Source: Lotus japonicus
Taxonomy: Eukaryota > Streptophyta > Magnoliopsida > Fabales > Fabaceae
Direction: 5' to 3'
DNA: 64,000 nucleotides
NCBI RefSeq assembly: GCF_012489685.1
Contig: NC_080044.1
Coordinates: 26,764,369-26,828,368 of the forward strand
The position numbers and the translations under genes were made by a program. The notes beneath the pieces are model-generated. The model searched no databases. It saw only the letters and a program-made list of their open reading frames with translations, and was not told the DNA's origin. Below are positions 63,806 to 64,000 of the stretch, in pieces; positions within the stretch are counted from its first letter, which is position 1, and each line of letters opens with the position of its first letter.

Positions 63806-64000
63806 ATACAGGTGGCGTGGCCAACGACTTTTTTAACTCGGTAAAAGCTTGCTCGCATGCTTGAAAAGTTGAGTTCTTTTTTAAGCATGTGAAGAATGGG
63901 GCCGCTCTATCACCCGCCACTGGTAAAAAACGAGCTAAAGCCGCCAAACGTCCTGTTAATCGCTGCATCTCCTTGATATTGGCCGGACTCTTCATTTCCA
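63806..64000 (-). pseudogene. Tat pol: end of reverse transcriptase, separated by the insertion
   Basis: The minus frame encodes KEMQRLTGRLAALARFLP and AFTELKKSLATPPVL, the RT-RNase H junction of Gypsy pol. It runs to the ATACA duplication, and the same frame resumes at 56244 with the RNase H. The upstream end is cut by the window edge. Confidence 0.85.

Larger units (their letters stand above)
50442..64000 (-). mobile_element. Tat-lineage Gypsy element, right end outside the window, interrupted by a chromovirus derivative
   Basis: On the minus strand the order is pol (RT end, RNase H, second RNase H, integrase), then an antisense gene on the plus strand, then the 3' LTR at 50976-50442. The second, archaeal-type RNase H and the antisense ORF after pol are marks of the Tat group. 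Nonsense codons in the integrase part and two in the antisense ORF show it is inactive. The chromovirus derivative splits pol at the ATACA duplication. The 5' LTR, gag and most of RT lie beyond 64000. Confidence 0.8.

Noticed and set aside
1..64000. CRISPR array, bacterial operon or prophage
   Set aside because: No spaced identical repeats, ribosome-binding sites or operon layout; introns, TATA boxes and plant transposons show a plant nuclear genome.

Overview
The window is eukaryotic nuclear DNA from a plant, most likely a eudicot and probably a legume. It has AT-rich spacers, GT-AG introns, TATA-box promoters, and plant repeat classes: L1 LINEs, tRNA-derived SINEs, Stowaway and hAT MITEs, CACTA, SIRE-type Copia, and Athila, Tat and chromovirus Gypsy. 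The legume assignment rests on how the repeat families look to me; I could not run a database search.

Layout. 1-920 is one end of a CACTA transposon carrying a spliced chimera of two receptor-kinase gene fragments. It abuts a possible three-exon host gene (922-1321) and then a Helitron 3' end (3775-3803). 3939-7468 is a young, 5'-truncated L1 LINE (minus strand) with a perfect 16-bp target duplication. It landed about 50 bp upstream of the start codon of a single-exon E2-like gene (7537-8517) whose catalytic Cys is Ser. 8.5-20 kb holds relics (possible phosphofructokinase exon, LTR fragments, two SINEs, a 359-bp tandem repeat), an ORF1-only LINE with a 17-bp target duplication nested in an older LINE, and three MITEs. 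20407-21528 is the clearest host gene, a kelch F-box protein resembling Arabidopsis At1g23390.

From 22.6 kb onward the window is mostly nested retrotransposons. A decayed SIRE-like Copia element (about 27199-45541, minus) is split by a young, RT-less Athila-type element (32750-41515, plus; duplication ACATG) whose Gag-protease ORF ends in a second Gag domain. A degraded Athila relic and a small hypothetical gene (49143-49502, minus) follow. A Tat-lineage Gypsy element (about 50442 to beyond 64000, minus) carries an antisense ORF with its own TATA box and a candidate intron. It is split by a very young chromovirus derivative (56245-63805; duplication ATACA) with 3.5-kb LTRs around a 544-bp interior.

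Functionally, only the F-box gene, possibly the E2-like gene and the small 119-aa gene look like host genes. The most unusual items are the CACTA-captured kinase chimera, the Gag-protease-Gag fusion, the ORF1-only LINE with AT-hooks, the antisense Tat gene, and the deletion-derived chromovirus with an in-frame pol remnant.
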